NCBI RefSeq assembly: GCF_040183065.1
Contig: NC_091131.1
Coordinates: forward strand, 13,104,300 to 13,168,299
Direction of reading: 5' to 3'
DNA length: 64,000 bases
Source: Periplaneta americana
Taxonomy: Eukaryota; Arthropoda; Insecta; Blattodea; Blattidae
How positions within the stretch are numbered: position 1 is the first letter of the stretch; every line of letters starts with the position of its first letter. Both the position numbers and the translations under genes were made by a program. Positions 33,005 through 44,085 of the stretch are shown here, piece by piece. The notes under the pieces are model-generated. The model did no database searches. It was not told the origin of the DNA and saw only the letters and a program-made list of their open reading frames with translations.

Positions 33005-34330
33005 TCCACTTTATATTGTCTACAGTTGCTAGCTGGAAGTACATGGGATCTAAAAGACAAACACTAGTAACAACCTACAAGATGTATATTGAACCTAGTC
33101 TTCTATACTGCTGCGAACCTCTAGTCACTGCACCAAAAACTACACTAAACCCACTTGTCAAAGTACAAAACCAGGCACTCAGACTTGTCACAGGAGGAGT
33201 GAAATCTACTCCCATTAACTGTATGTTTTACCTCACAGACATTAAACCTATTGTAACAACGATAGAAGAAAGAGCCATTATTCTTTATGAAAAACTGGTC
33301 AGAAGCAATGACAACTATTGGTCCACATACCTTAACACAGAAAGGTATCTGAAAACGCAACACGGATTCATCCAATATGCAGAGAAACTAAAAGAAGAAC
33401 TCGATATACCCAATCTCCTTCAACCTCTAATGCATCCACAAAACCCACTTCAGATAGATATAATTCAATCAGAAATAGACCTCGTAGAACAAATCACCAA
33501 AAATCAACACAGTAAAGAAAATTTAAAATAATTGGCCCTTGAAACTGTCAACATCAGATATCCGGAAGACTATTGGATAAGAATTTATACTGATGGCTCG
33601 AAAACGGACCCTCAAGGAAATGTAAGAGCTGGTACTTTTAGTAATCTTTCTTGCTTCTGTCTACCAGTTGGTTATAATCTATCTGCCTATGATGGAGAAA
33701 TTGAAGCTATACATGTTGCCTTAAATCAACTTTTATTCCATATGGATAAATTCACAAATGCCGTCATCCTCTCGGGCTCAAAAGCAGCCATTTTGTCCAT
33801 AAATAAAACTGACACCCCTACACAGAACAAATCAATAACTGTCAAAAAATACTTGCAACTTTAAAAGAACGTGGTAAAACAGTTGTGTTACAGTGGATCC
33901 CAGGACATTGTAATCTACATGGAAATGAACAGGCTGACACATTAGCTAAGAAGGGTGCCAATCTCAAAATAAACCCACGGAAACCTTTGTCATTTAGCTC
34001 AGTAAAACAATATATCAAGAAACTACAAAAAAATAATCACCAACAAGAATTGGACATAAACATTTCGCAACAACGTAGGAAATTACTGGAGGATATACCT
34101 CCTGAACCCAGAAGACTGGCAGTTGCAAGCTTTCGTCTTAACACTGAACATGACATCCTGCGTAAACACCTCAATCGTCTTGGCTTCCTTCCATCAGCAT
34201 CCTGCATTTTGTGCCATCAACAGGAAGACATGGATAGACAACATCTTGCAAAATGCCCTGCTCTGAAATCCTCCAAGGAAGTCGACCGCTACTGGGAAGC
34301 CAGAGCCCGAATGTTTTTAATTACTTAATC
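33005..34330 (+). mobile_element. I-group-type LINE 3' fragment with RNase H
   Basis: Three consecutive frames encode the post-RT region, RNase H and a C-terminal zinc knuckle. The RT core is missing. An RNase H domain within ORF2 is typical of I, R1, LOA and related LINE clades. The borders are approximate; no TSD was recognised, and the element abuts the probable Mutator-like element at 34441. Confidence 0.75.
33016..34328 (+). pseudogene. ORF2 C-terminus: post-RT, RNase H (catalytic Asp lost), CCHC knuckle
   Basis: Segment 1 (33016-33531) reads WKYMGSKRQTLVTTYKMYIE and RLVTGGVKSTPIN. It ends at a TAA, after which the same frame continues (33535-33864) with the RNase H start: IYTDGSKTDPQGN (first Asp), then YDGEIEAIHVALNQL (Glu). 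The third motif reads VILSGSKAAIL where the family has SDSKAA, so the third catalytic Asp is Gly. After a frameshift, segment 3 (33885-34328) gives WIPGHCNLHGNEQADTLAK (His and last Asp) and a knuckle CILCHQQEDMDRQHLAKC. A stop, a frameshift and an active-site loss make it dead. Confidence 0.8.
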
Positions 34331-34639
34331 CGTAGTTTTGTTCACCACTTTCTTGTTTTTCCCTCAGTCAGTGATAGTAAATATCATGTACTAGTCATTA
34401 GAGAAATAATAAATATTGTCTACAGTTATATAGTCTATCTTCATTTTGCCCACTATTTTTCGTCCATAAAGGATTCGTCCATTTTCAATATTATCCATTA
34501 ATATCATAGGTCCACAAATATTTTCTTTGGTCCACATTTTTTTTCCATTTTTTTAAAGTCCATTTAAAATTTTGTCCATACAACTAAATACAAGACAAGA
34601 TGAAGTGCAGTTAATAGAAAACAATTTCATCATTATTAA

Positions 34640-35165
34640 TGTGCTTTCTTATGGTTTCCATGGTAGTGAAATCCAATTTAATCTATGTGCCAGAACTCTT
34701 ATTGAGGAATTAAAATTTATACAGTGCAATTTCAAAGGCATTATATTGGCATATTTACTTCCTTCGTCTGAAGACAAGGATAAAATAGTTCATAACAATC
34801 AGTTCCACTCATTCAACAAAAATGGAGATCGTTGTATTGGCAGTGTGAAAATCGTGATATATGCAGTGTCAGCTGTATCACAAATAGGAATTATACATGT
34901 TTGTATCCATATTTAAGAGAGGTAAGCAGACTAGACATATTATTTGAAATAGAGCTGAAGTTGATGCGAAAAATGTGACAGGAATCAAAAGAAGGGCCGA
35001 ATAACACCCATATGAACTTCCCACAGCTGTAATAAGGTAAAAAATTCAGGTCATTGAAGATCAGGAAATACTACTGAATTTACCAGAAAGAAATTCATTA
35101 TTACGTACTGTCAACAGAGCTCGATTTATATTTTCGTTCCATCAACTACAGATTGCAAATTGTAC
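34640..35165 (+). pseudogene. FLYWCH-finger / MULE transposase N-terminal remnant
   Basis: At about 34830-34915 one frame reads LYWQCENRDICSVSC followed by ITNRNYTC, matching the YWxC...C core of FLYWCH fingers. Further on (34930-35150) come NRAEVDAKNVTGIKRRAE, NLPERNSLLRTVNRAR and similar, resembling the segment between FLYWCH and the transposase in insect MULE-type proteins. The frame changes around 34830 and several stops occur, so this is a decayed copy. The 114-codon frame at 34572-34916 is partly this remnant and partly out of frame. Confidence 0.4.
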
Positions 35166-35337
35166 AATACCGAAGAGAAAGATGAAGAGAGAAGTAGAAA
35201 CTAATTAACACAATAATTATGTTATTAAAATTATTCTTTATTTCCTTTGAAAATTAAATTTACAGTTAATTTTTGCACTAAAAAACCTGCCCTTGGTCAA
35301 ATAACTATAAATGAATGAATGTAATTCTGTATATTAG

Positions 35338-36420
35338 TATAGGGACATCATTTTATTTTTACTTCAATTTTTATTGTACCTGAGTTTTTGAATGTACTTC
35401 ACTTCCACCCCTTCTACTAAGGAAGTTCCAACTCCACACAGAACCAAGACCGCAGATAGTAAGCACTACTGAGTTACTGAGTATAGTACGTTCCAGAAAT
35501 ATGTCCGCGTTTTCCAGTGACGAAAGAGCTTTCAATATTGAATCATATTTTCGCACAGGTACTGTCCGTTTGCCTACGTCACATCCCGATTTCCCCACCT
35601 GCTTCTGCTCGCCCCTCTGTAAAAGCTGGGCTGTCTTAGCTCTTTTCTGAAAACATTAATTTCTCTTAGGAATTTGACGTTTACGTAATATTATACAGCT
35701 GTTTAATTTAACTTAAATAAAAGGGCCTCGTTAAGTAATTAACTGTCACGTGATTTCCTCCCTTTCTACAATCCTGGGGCATAACCACTTGGACGGACAG
35801 TAGATAGCATGTCTGAGTAATTTTATATTTTCGGGTCGGGCAGAAGTGAAGATTGAATGTACAGTACTTAGAGTAGGTACAGAATTATTTGAACATGAGT
35901 TACTAGTACGAAGGACGAAACTGGCAATTGGAATTAGATGCAATAGTCTATAGTGCGATAATATGCACATTAGAACTGAAGCCTATATCGAAATGAACGA
36001 CCACCATTTTCAAAATTGTGTTTACATATTCATATTATGATTATTTTTCAATTCAACTTCTTTCTCTATATTGTACGCTAATGTGCTGTAGACAGTATAA
36101 TATACGCTGCATAATGAATACGTTCGCATGGATAACTCACTTCGTGAGTAAAAACACTTATTCTTAATACAGTACTGTACTTTGATTAAAGAAAAACCTA
36201 ATGAAAATGATCAAACTCAAAATCGCGATATTTCCTAGTTTACGTAAATGGATGAACTACTTTTCTTCCTTCCTATACCTAGTAGAGTGATTTGTGTTTT
36301 ACGCCAGTATCATCGAACTCCAGTCTTGGAGGGGGGAGCAAGCGGTGTTTCCGGTTCTCTAAAGGTATAGACAGGTTAATATTAAAAATGTTAGTAAAAA
36401 TAAAATGATGTCCCTGTATA
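35338..36420. mobile_element. TIR element (about 1.08 kb), unclassified
   Basis: TATAGGGACATCATTTTATT at 35338 onward is inverted at 36387-36420 (ending AAATGATGTCCCTGTATA). The TIR extends about 35 bp. The interior has no recognised domain; the frames 35371-35598 and 35746-35970 are unsupported. It sits inside the probable Mutator-like element. Confidence 0.75.
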
Positions 36421-36871
36421 TACTATATTAATTCCACAATGGACCATACATATTGTGAACTAAGAAATATAGACTAAAAATATATAAAATGGACAAAAAC
36501 GTTTCAGAACTTTTCAGTATGGTGGAGAAAATCGAACAGTGGACGATTTTCATAAGTTGACAAATAGGTGGACAAAATTATTGTTTTTGTGTAGTCAACT
36601 GTCTGAAGAAAGGTCTGAACCTTATAAGTGATACCAACAAGTCACCACTTAATGAGCCAAGTAAGCCAGAAGATAATGAGGTAGACTGGCAAGTTCCTTC
36701 CCCCCCACCATTGTATGCATCGCCAACTACCTATATATTACACTAGTAAGACTTCAGATGCATACAAACAATTATTGTTCTTCCTCTGACGCATATCGTC
36801 AAGTGAGATGTATGTATTGTCTGTTAAATAGATGTACATATCAGTCAGATCCTCAATCAGAGAATAACAAA

Positions 36872-36875
<4 letters not shown>

Positions 36876-36913
<38 letters not shown>

Positions 36914-37254
36914 CCGTGGTGCTACAGCCCATGAAGGCCCAACACTGACCAGCCGGCTGCTGGCCTCACGCTCACATGCCGAAACAGAGGTGGACGATCA
37001 TCCAACCAGAATGGAGGTATCATGTGGTTAGCATGATGATCCCCCTCAGCAGTTATAGCTAGCTGGCTTTCGCAACCGGATTTCGCTATCTATCGTAGGT
37101 CCCCAAGTGCATCACAATGCTGGGTGGAAATTGGTCCCATACACTGGCCGAAATTTCATGAGAAAATTTCTTCCTCCATGAGGACTCGAACCAGCGCGCA
37201 TTCCGTAACGCAGTCCTAGGAAGGATGCTTTAGACCACAATGCCACAGCGCAGG
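36876..37254 (-). mobile_element. tRNA-derived SINE with (ATT)n tail
   Basis: On minus the head contains TGTGGTCTAAAGCATCC (A-box region) and GGTTCGAGTCC (B box, plus 37182-37192). The body ends in (ATT)n, plus AATAATAAT at 36876-36910. ACAAAATTA flanks it at 36867-36875 and 37255-37263, giving a short TSD. Confidence 0.75.
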
Positions 37255-37266
37255 ACAAAATTATTA

Positions 37267-37863
37267 CGTACTTACTTACTTACTGGCTTTTAAGGAACCC
37301 GGAGGTTCATTGCCGCCCTCACATAAGCCCGCCATTGATCCCTATCCTGTGCAAGATTAATCCAGTCTCTATCATCATATCCCACCTCCCTCAAATCCAT
37401 TTTAATATTATCTTCCCATCTACGTCTCGGCCTCCCCAAAGGTCTTTTACCCTCTGGCCTCCCAACTAACACTCTATATGCATTTCTGGATTCGCCCATA
37501 CGTGCTACATGCCCTGCCCATCTCAAACGTCTGGATTTAATGTTCCTAATTATGCCAGGTGAAGAATACAATGCGTGCAGTTCTGTGTTGTGTAACTTTC
37601 TCCATTCTCCTGTAACTTCATCCCTCTTAGCCCCAAATATTTTCCTAAGAATCTTATTCTCAAACACCCGTAGTCTCTGTTCCTCTCTCAAAGTGAGAGT
37701 CCAAGTTTCACAACCATACAGAACAACCGGTAATATAACTGTTTTATAAATTCTAACCTTCAGATTTTTTGACAGCAGACTGGGTGATAAAAGTTTCTCA
37801 ACCGAATAATAACAGGCATTTCCCATATTTATTCTGCGTTTAATTTCCTCCCGAGTATCATTT
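37267..37863 (-). mobile_element. 5'-truncated LINE with (AAGT)n tail and 14-bp TSD
   Basis: GGACAAAATTATTA is repeated exactly at 37253-37266 and 37864-37877. On minus the element ends in an (AAGT)n tail. It inserted immediately next to the SINE at 36876-37254, within the sequence that formed the SINE's TSD. Confidence 0.9.
37290..37826 (-). pseudogene. LINE ORF2 C-terminus, open for 178 codons
   Basis: From MGNACYYSVEKLL it runs through LYGCETWTLTLREEQRLRVF, KIFGAKRDEVTGEW, RRLRWAGHVARMGESRNAYR and GRPRRRWEDNIKMDLREV to the stop. The segment starts after the RT catalytic core (YADD is lost), so it is the post-RT region only. Near-identical copies are at 45827-46412 and 41832-42467. The good preservation suggests recent activity of the family. 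Confidence 0.85.
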
Positions 37864-38089
37864 GGACAAAATTATTATGAACATAAAATTATTCTGGACG
37901 AAAATTTATGGTGGACGAAATGTCACTAGGTAATCAGTCTGGAAATCGATATTTTATTGTATACAGTGAGTTTCATAATTTTCAACTGCTAAAGCAATGA
38001 ACAATTTATCAACGCGTCTATTTTATGGTTTAAACTTACCGCCATAACAGTTGGCTCAATATTTACATTTAGATGTTGGCAATACTGAA

Positions 38090-38247
38090 GACATGTGAGT
38101 TGGGGGCGCGGCGTTATTTGTGGTACGCTTGTGTCATTGCTCGTGATGAGACATTACGTCTGCCGGTGTGTTGTAGTGTTTGATTAGACTGGAGTTCCTT
38201 ATAAAACGGTGAGGACGTGACATTTGTAACATATTTATCCGGAAAAA
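38090..38247 (+). promoter_or_regulatory. Likely DEGS1 promoter / 5' UTR region
   Basis: A GC-richer patch (GGGGGCGCGGCGTTATTTGT near 38104) lies immediately upstream of the DEGS1 start codon in otherwise AT-rich DNA. No TATA box or initiator could be fixed; the transcript start is not determined. A non-coding leader exon elsewhere is possible. Confidence 0.4.
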
Positions 38248-38329
38248 ATGGGCGCTCACGTTTCGAGGACAGATTTCGAGTGGTCGTATACAGAAGAACC
38301 GCATGCTAGTCGACGAAAAATAATTTTAG
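38248..38329 (+). CDS. DEGS1: Sphingolipid delta-4 desaturase DEGS1, coding exon 1
   Basis: Encodes residues 1-27, [20 protein letters not shown] followed by SRRKIIL, plus one base of the next codon, then a GTGAGT donor. The start Met is followed by Gly2 and Ser6, the N-myristoylation context known for this family. The sequence is the signature N-terminus (Lipid_DES domain) of ER dihydroceramide desaturases, which introduce the 4,5-trans double bond that turns dihydroceramide into ceramide using cytochrome b5. The Drosophila orthologue is ifc (infertile crescent). Phase 1 matches the acceptor of exon 2 at 39448. The identification rests on strong recall of the conserved sequence; confidence is high. 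Confidence 0.93.
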
Positions 38330-39447
38330 GTGAGTGTCCTCATTTTCTTATAAGTACGTGGGAAGGAAAATTTGAATTATAATTGATTGAGGTGTATAAT
38401 TTAGGCTAATTGCTTCATGTTAACTTAATACAAATATATGCATATAATATTATCTAATGTAGTTTATAGAATGTCTATATTAGAAGAATCCGGTTACCGC
38501 GTAGATTTTGAAATTTAATTTGTTGCTTCGTTTTAATGAGGGCAGCAATCTTTTAAAATAGGATTTTTTTTTTTACTTACTGTTAAAAGCGTATGAAATA
38601 AACCCACAACTGGTTTACATTTGCAAGAATTAACGAAATAGAGTTTATAGGTCCTTTGAATTAATGAAAATATAGATCTTTGATTCTAAAATTCCAGACT
38701 CTTCCTTTTATGTAGGTACCCAAGCTTGTGATCAATTTAAAAAAACTTGTCATACCTATGTTGATCATAACCTCTTAAGATTTTTACTTTAAAATTCTAT
38801 GCCTGCGGTATTTATTTGATTCAAACTGTTTAAATTATTGTTTCAAAGTTCTTTTATTTACAATTAATACCAAATTACAGAATCTCACCTTTCTCATGAA
38901 ATAAATTTCTACAGCTACCTAATTATTTAATATTTGTAGCTACATTAATATGGAACATTAAGATACAGAACTACTCTTGATATAAACGAGCAGTTATGAC
39001 AAATTCACTTAAAAGTAGACTAGGCCTACCTATCGGTATCTAAAGTTCTGATGATTAATTCTTTAGGGCCTAACTTGCAATATGTTAGTACCTAATCAAT
39101 TCTAATCCTGATATGACATTTGGATAAACGGACAACCTTACGACTATGTATATTATATTGTCCTTACTTAATAACATTTTATATCTTGGCCTAGGCTATG
39201 TTATTTTTTTTAGACAATTCTCAGAGTATTGCAGATACCGGTATAGAAGAGTATATCAGTATATAGACCTACCTATCTCTTGTAGTTAATTATCAGTTCT
39301 GTTTTAAAGAAATTAATAGTTTCACCTCGTTACAGTAATTTTGATATATTTTGATGAAATAAATAGCCTATATTAAGTTGTTTGATAAGTTATAGAGGCT
39401 ACACTTCTTATGTCATCCAATAATACGTGATTCTTTTTCTTTTGCAG
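38330..39447. other. DEGS1 intron 1
   Basis: About 1.1 kb of AT-rich sequence with GTGAGT donor and TTTTGCAG acceptor. No TE was recognised in it. Confidence 0.85.
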
Positions 39448-39624
39448 AAAAGTACCCTCAAATCAAAAAACTTTTTGGATACGACCCCAATTTCAAATGG
39501 ATAGTCGCAGGAATGGTATTTACTCAGTTTGTGATGATGTATGTAATGAAAGATCAGTCATGGCCTATGATATTTCTGGTTGCTTATTGCTTCGGTGGAG
39601 TCATCAATCATTCTCTGATGTTGG
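39448..39624 (+). CDS. DEGS1: Sphingolipid delta-4 desaturase DEGS1, coding exon 2
   Basis: Encodes residues 28-86, beginning EKYPQIKKLFGYDPNFKW (end of the Lipid_DES region). Two hydrophobic segments follow: about residues 46-63 (IVAGMVFTQFVMMYVM) and 67-86 (WPMIFLVAYCFGGVINHSL). The exon ends LML plus one base before a GTGAGT donor. In the family the next residues begin the first histidine box (HEISHN-type), so the three di-iron His boxes belong to downstream exons. I did not find them in the remaining 24 kb. Family length is about 320 residues, so roughly a quarter of the protein is encoded here. No stop or frameshift is present in the two exons. Confidence 0.93.
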
Positions 39625-40121
39625 GTGAGTTTGCATGGTTATATGTTATATTTATATTTAAAATAAGTTATCTACAATCTATAATATAGAAAATACTTAT
39701 GTAGGCTGTAACGTCTCCAATAAACCAGTTCTGTTGCATAATTATTTGAACTTGGTGTTCGAGCTATAGGGAAATCCGGTTATGCATATTTCATTTGTGA
39801 TTTAGACATCCGGGTTTCTGACCGAATAATTTCTTACTTTCTTTATTAGTGTACTGTATCACATGGCTGCTGCTGTCAAGCTAGACAATCTTAAGCATCT
39901 TTATTTTTATCTTCTCCACTGATCCCATCTTGTGAAATGGGATGTGTCACAGTGTGTACAAAATTCATAGCTCTTTACATAGCGAAATCATTTTGAAAGA
40001 ACGTTGCTGTCTTGTTTCACACCACTTCTTCTAATATCCACTTCTGAAATCTTGATCTTTGGAGCTTTAGTGTTCTACTGAAGGTAGTCCCTTTTTCTTG
40101 TCCATAGATCTACTTAGGGCC
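39625..40121. other. Start of DEGS1 intron 2, nothing else seen
   Basis: AT-rich sequence after the donor at 39625. Confidence 0.6.
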
Positions 40122-40735
40122 TATATAGATAGATAGATAGATAGATTTATTCGTTCCATAGTATTCTTACATTTGCTTTATAGCATAGAATAAAGAACAT
40201 GTCCAATTCTTACGTTTAAATATAAATGCAATACATATAAAATGCAAATATGAGATATGTACAGAATTAATACCTTAATAACAATAATATTTTATACAAT
40301 GTAATATGTTTACCATTTAATAGTATTAAAATATTTACACAGTACTGTGAAATGTCAAGAATTCATCTAGCCTACAGAATAGAAAGTGTGAGATATTAAG
40401 TAATTTTTTAGTTTTACCTTAAATAATGCAGGGTTTTGGCTATGATTCTTAATGTCTTCAGGAAGACTATTGAACATTTTTATTGCCATGTAACGTACTC
40501 CCCTTTGATAGCATGATAAATTTGATGGTAGCGTATGATAATCATTCTTTCTGCGGGTATTTATACTATGTATGGCTGAATTAGTTGGAAAATTTTCTTT
40601 ATTACATAAGAGGAAATTTATTATAGAGTATATGTATTGATTTGTTAAGGTTAGAATCTCTAATTTTTTAAAAAATAATCTACATGATTCTCTAGCCTTT
40701 GCTCCAACTATTATTCTAATGGCTCTTTTGGATTA
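40122..40735 (-). mobile_element. LINE 3' end with (CTAT)n tail
   Basis: On minus a continuous frame of about 130 codons (about 40733-40340) includes KRAIRIIVGAKARESCRLFF, LEILTLTNQYIYSIINFLL and YHTLPSNLSCYQRGVRYMAI. It ends near SHTFYSVDEFLTFHSTV with a stop. This is the post-RT tail of Jockey/RTE-like ORF2. It has no early ATG and so is easily missed by simple ORF calling. The 3' UTR ends in (CTAT)n, plus (ATAG)n at 40122-40147. The element is 5'-truncated and defective. Confidence 0.75.
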
Positions 40736-40919
40736 TACATTAGGAATCCAGAACTAAAATCCATGGTAAAATTGTAACCCATTATGACAGCCTTATTTTG
40801 CTTTTTTTCTTTTAAAAATTCTGTTTTATGGTTTTTCAAAAACGAAAATGACTGAAAAATGACTTCAGTTACATTATTTTCATTTTTGCATTTAGATAGT
40901 GTGCAAATGAAAAACATAT

Positions 40920-41126
40920 GGGCGCACTTCCGAACAGGGGCAGCAGTATTTCCTCTAAGGTTAGAGCCCAGTTTAGGTGTGTGTGTATTAATCGAAAATT
41001 AGGGGCTAGAAAATATTGAGAATAGGACGCATGTTTATACGACATTTTTTTCGATTAATACACACACACCTAAACTGGGCTCTAACCTTAGGGGAAATGC
41101 CGTTGCCCCTGTTTGGAAGCACGCCC
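40920..41126. repeat. Foldback element, about 80-bp arms
   Basis: Positions 40920-40998 are the reverse complement of 41047-41126 with a few mismatches, around a 48-base loop. The stems contain TTTAGGTGTGTGTGTATTAA. No coding capacity. Confidence 0.85.
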
Positions 41127-41497
41127 GTGATGGGAAGTTCAGGCTCCCACCTGTGCCGACAATCGGCATTAATGACCGTAGGGATGTTAATCCTACGTGC
41201 CAGCCACCTTTACAAGGAAATACCTAGACTTGCCAACCATTCTATATTTTCTGGGACAGTCCCGATTTCATAGCATGCGAAACATTCACAGCTGATTCTC
41301 GCCCTTGTCAGATTGTTGGACTTGTGTAGGCCTATAGTAGACGAAACAGAGTTTCGTGAATGATACCTCCGTTCTGATTGGATGATCGTTTACCTCTTCA
41401 GAAGCATGTGGATGTGAGACCAGCAGTCAGCTGATCAGCCCTGGCTCTCATCGGGCTGTTGCGTCACTGATTTTATGTTTATCTAGTTTTGATAGAA

Positions 41498-41803
41498 GCC
41501 GCCAGGATGGTCTAGTGGCCAGAGTACTGAACATATGTAATCATATGGACCCAGGTTTGATCCCTGGCATACCGCGATTTATAACTTGTGTTAGGCAAGC
41601 CTGTGTGACCACAGGGGTTTTTTTTTCGGGGGCTCCAGTTCCCCTGTGGCATCCCAACAAATCTCATCTTATTGTGGGTGTAGTGTAGACCAGCCTGCTA
41701 TGGCGCACCTTGGACAACGACTCTGTCAATGAATTGGTATACACAACTGGCTTCATATGGGTGAATGACGAACAGTCAAGTACCTGCCACTAGTAAAAAA
41801 AAA
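41498..41803 (+). mobile_element. tRNA-derived SINE with A-rich tail and TSD
   Basis: An A-box-like TGGTCTAGTGGCC and a B-box-like GGTTTGATCCC are spaced 45-50 bp apart, followed by a 230-bp body and an A run. The flanks AGTTTTGATAGAA (41485-41497) and AGTTTTGGTAGAT (41804-41816) form a slightly diverged TSD. Confidence 0.75.
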
Positions 41804-41831
41804 AGTTTTGGTAGATAGCCTATTATGATGT

Positions 41832-42467
41832 AAAAGTTCAAATGTCTTGGAGCAACAGTAACAAATATAAATGACACTCGGGAGGAAATTAAACGCAGAA
41901 TAAATATGGGAAATGCCTGTTATTATTCGATTGAGAGCTTTTGTCATCCAGTCTGCTGTCAAAAAATCTTGAAAGTTAGAATTTATAAAACAGTTATATT
42001 ACCGGTTGTTCTGTATGGTTGTGAAACTTGGACTCTTACTTTGAGAGAGGAACAGAGATAAGAGTGTTTGAGAATAAGGTTCTTAGGAAAATATTTGGGG
42101 CTAAGAGGGATGAAGTTACAGGAGAATGGAGAAAGTTACACAACACAGAACTGCACGCATTGTATTCTTCACCTGACATAATTAGGAACATTAAATCCAG
42201 ACGTTTGAGATGGGCAGGGCATGTAGCACGTATGGGCGAATTCAGAAATGCATATAGAGTGTTAATTGGGAGGCCGGAGGGAAAAGACCTTTGGGGAGGC
42301 CGAGACGTAGATGGGAGGATAATGTTAAAATGGATTTGAAGGAGGTGGGATATGATGATAAAGACTGGATTAATCTTGTACAGGATAGGGACCAATGGCG
42401 GGCTTATGTGAGGGCGGCAATAAATCTGCGTGTTTCTTAAAAGCCAATTGTAAGTAAGTAAGCAAGT
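41832..42467 (+). mobile_element. 5'-truncated LINE with (AAGT)n tail and 12-bp TSD; ORF broken
   Basis: CTATTATGATGT is exact at 41820-41831 and 42468-42479. The element encodes FKCLGATVTNINDTREEIKR and NMGNACYYS, then breaks: an extra base near 41970 shifts the frame, a stop occurs near 42060, and another shift lies near 42290. It belongs to the same family as 37267-37863 and 45827-46412 but is more decayed. The frame at 42028-42339 is one intact piece. Confidence 0.9.
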
Positions 42468-42479
42468 CTATTATGATGT

Positions 42480-43280
42480 TCTCCTGGAAGTTAAATTTTG
42501 TTGTGCTTTTATCCACATTTAGAGGAATTTATTCTGTTAATGGCGAAGTTAAGTGTTTGTTTCCTCTTTCTTCCTCACAGATTTGTGATTCATTATTGTC
42601 TTTGAAGGATATAGTTTTGTATATACATAGTTTAAGGCTATGGATCGGTGAAATTTCTAACTTGTACATTTTTACATCAGTTAATCTGAAACTTTTATCA
42701 CATATTTCTTACAGTGTGGACATACAATACACAAATTTTCACTTTGATGTTCCAATTAGTTTACTTATAATCAATTTTTTTTTCAGTACTGAATTATAAT
42801 CGTCCCAATTTTCAAGTTCACATAATTTTTTTTTTTAATTTATATTCAATTTATTCCTGATAGATGTATGTAAAATATGACACATTCTTTTCATATTTTT
42901 GCAATTAATTTTTGAGAAATAAAATATTTACCCTGTTGTTAATTTTTCGATCTTTTAAAACTTATGTCTTCAACACAAGGTGATTTCAATACTTTTTTAA
43001 TAGCAGAAGAAAATACATGTGTCAGTTTATTTCACATGATTTTGTGGACTTCTGTGCAAAATTTCACTGAGATTGGAGGAAAACTGCATTCATTAGAGCA
43101 TTTTGAATGTTACAAAATTTAAAAAATTGGAAAATCGAGAAAACGAGTATCAAAGTACAGCATGTATATGATGTATGCTATCGATATCCTTCCTTCCTAT
43201 GCAAGTCTACCGCATAGATTTTTCTCCTACATAACAGCGCGACATATGAAGTAAATGAAAAGTAAAATTGGTTAGAATTA
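42480..43280. other. No gene seen
   Basis: AT-rich. The 108-codon frame at 42473-42799 lacks domain or splice support. Confidence 0.5.
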
Positions 43281-44085
43281 CAGTGAAACCTCTCCTTACG
43301 GACACCCCCAAGATACGGATACTCCTCAAATATGGACAGATCTTTATGTCCCAAATGAAATAATATAGAAATAATTATAAATTTAACTCTCGTTTACAGA
43401 CACTCTCAGACACGGACACGGACAGCTGTTTCACAGTCCTAAAGCTTGCTTTACCTCCTGACTGCGGACAGAACTTGGTTTTCAAGACCTAATGTGTTAC
43501 AAGAATGGAAAATTTAGTTCTGAGAACTGTACAGAAATTCTTTAACATAAAAGAAGACAATAAGGGTCTCGTAGGCTACCACTAGCCCAGCCGGCTGCCC
43601 CTTGTTAGCTGGAAGCGTGTGGATAAAGTCATACAATTTAACCTGTCTGATGGATCCAAGGTTTCCACGATCGTGAAATTGTATTCGACACACGATAGGG
43701 TTAGTAGGATTATTCTCTTCACTTCAATCAGTTGTTCTATTTCGAGAGACATGGCACCTCAACATAAAGGTTAAGTTGAAAACTGTAAATTACAGTAGGC
43801 CTACTGCATAACTGTAGACCTAGAATAAAACTGCATGGCACAGTACTGTATTTTCCTTTTTCGGTCTTATCTACTATAGTTCAAAGTTGCAAAGAATTTA
43901 CTGTAGCACTGTAGACTGTATTTAGAATTAAACTACAGTAATACAATTAATTTAAAGCGTGAAGGTATACATAATGCATATTATAAATTTACTGTTAAGT
44001 TTGGGAGCCTCCCTCCCAATAAAGGACAATTTCCAGATGCGGACAGATTGTTACGTCCCTTCGATGTCCGTAAATGAGAGGTTTC
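43281..44085. mobile_element. pogo/Tigger-like element copy 2
   Basis: It starts CAGTGAAACCTCTCCTTACG and runs colinear with copy 1 without its tandem expansion or LINE insert. The right terminus is truncated within GAGAGGTTTC, so the last bases of the TIR are missing. Confidence 0.8.

Larger units (their letters stand above)
34441..37923. mobile_element. Probable Mutator-like (MULE) element with GTCCA-rich ends, multiply invaded
   Basis: The left end TCATTTTGCCCACTATTTTT aligns inverted with the right end (TTTATGGTGGACGAAATG at 37906-37923). Each arm carries a series of GTCCA/TGGAC motifs: left at about 34461, 34477, 34509, 34529, 34558 and 34574; right at about 36490, 36538, 36569, 37867, 37892 and 37910. 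The interior at 34700-35170 has FLYWCH-like and MULE-like coding remnants. Later insertions are a TIR element (35338-36420), a SINE (36876-37254) and a LINE (37267-37863). The TSD was not identified, and the classification is an inference. Confidence 0.45.
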
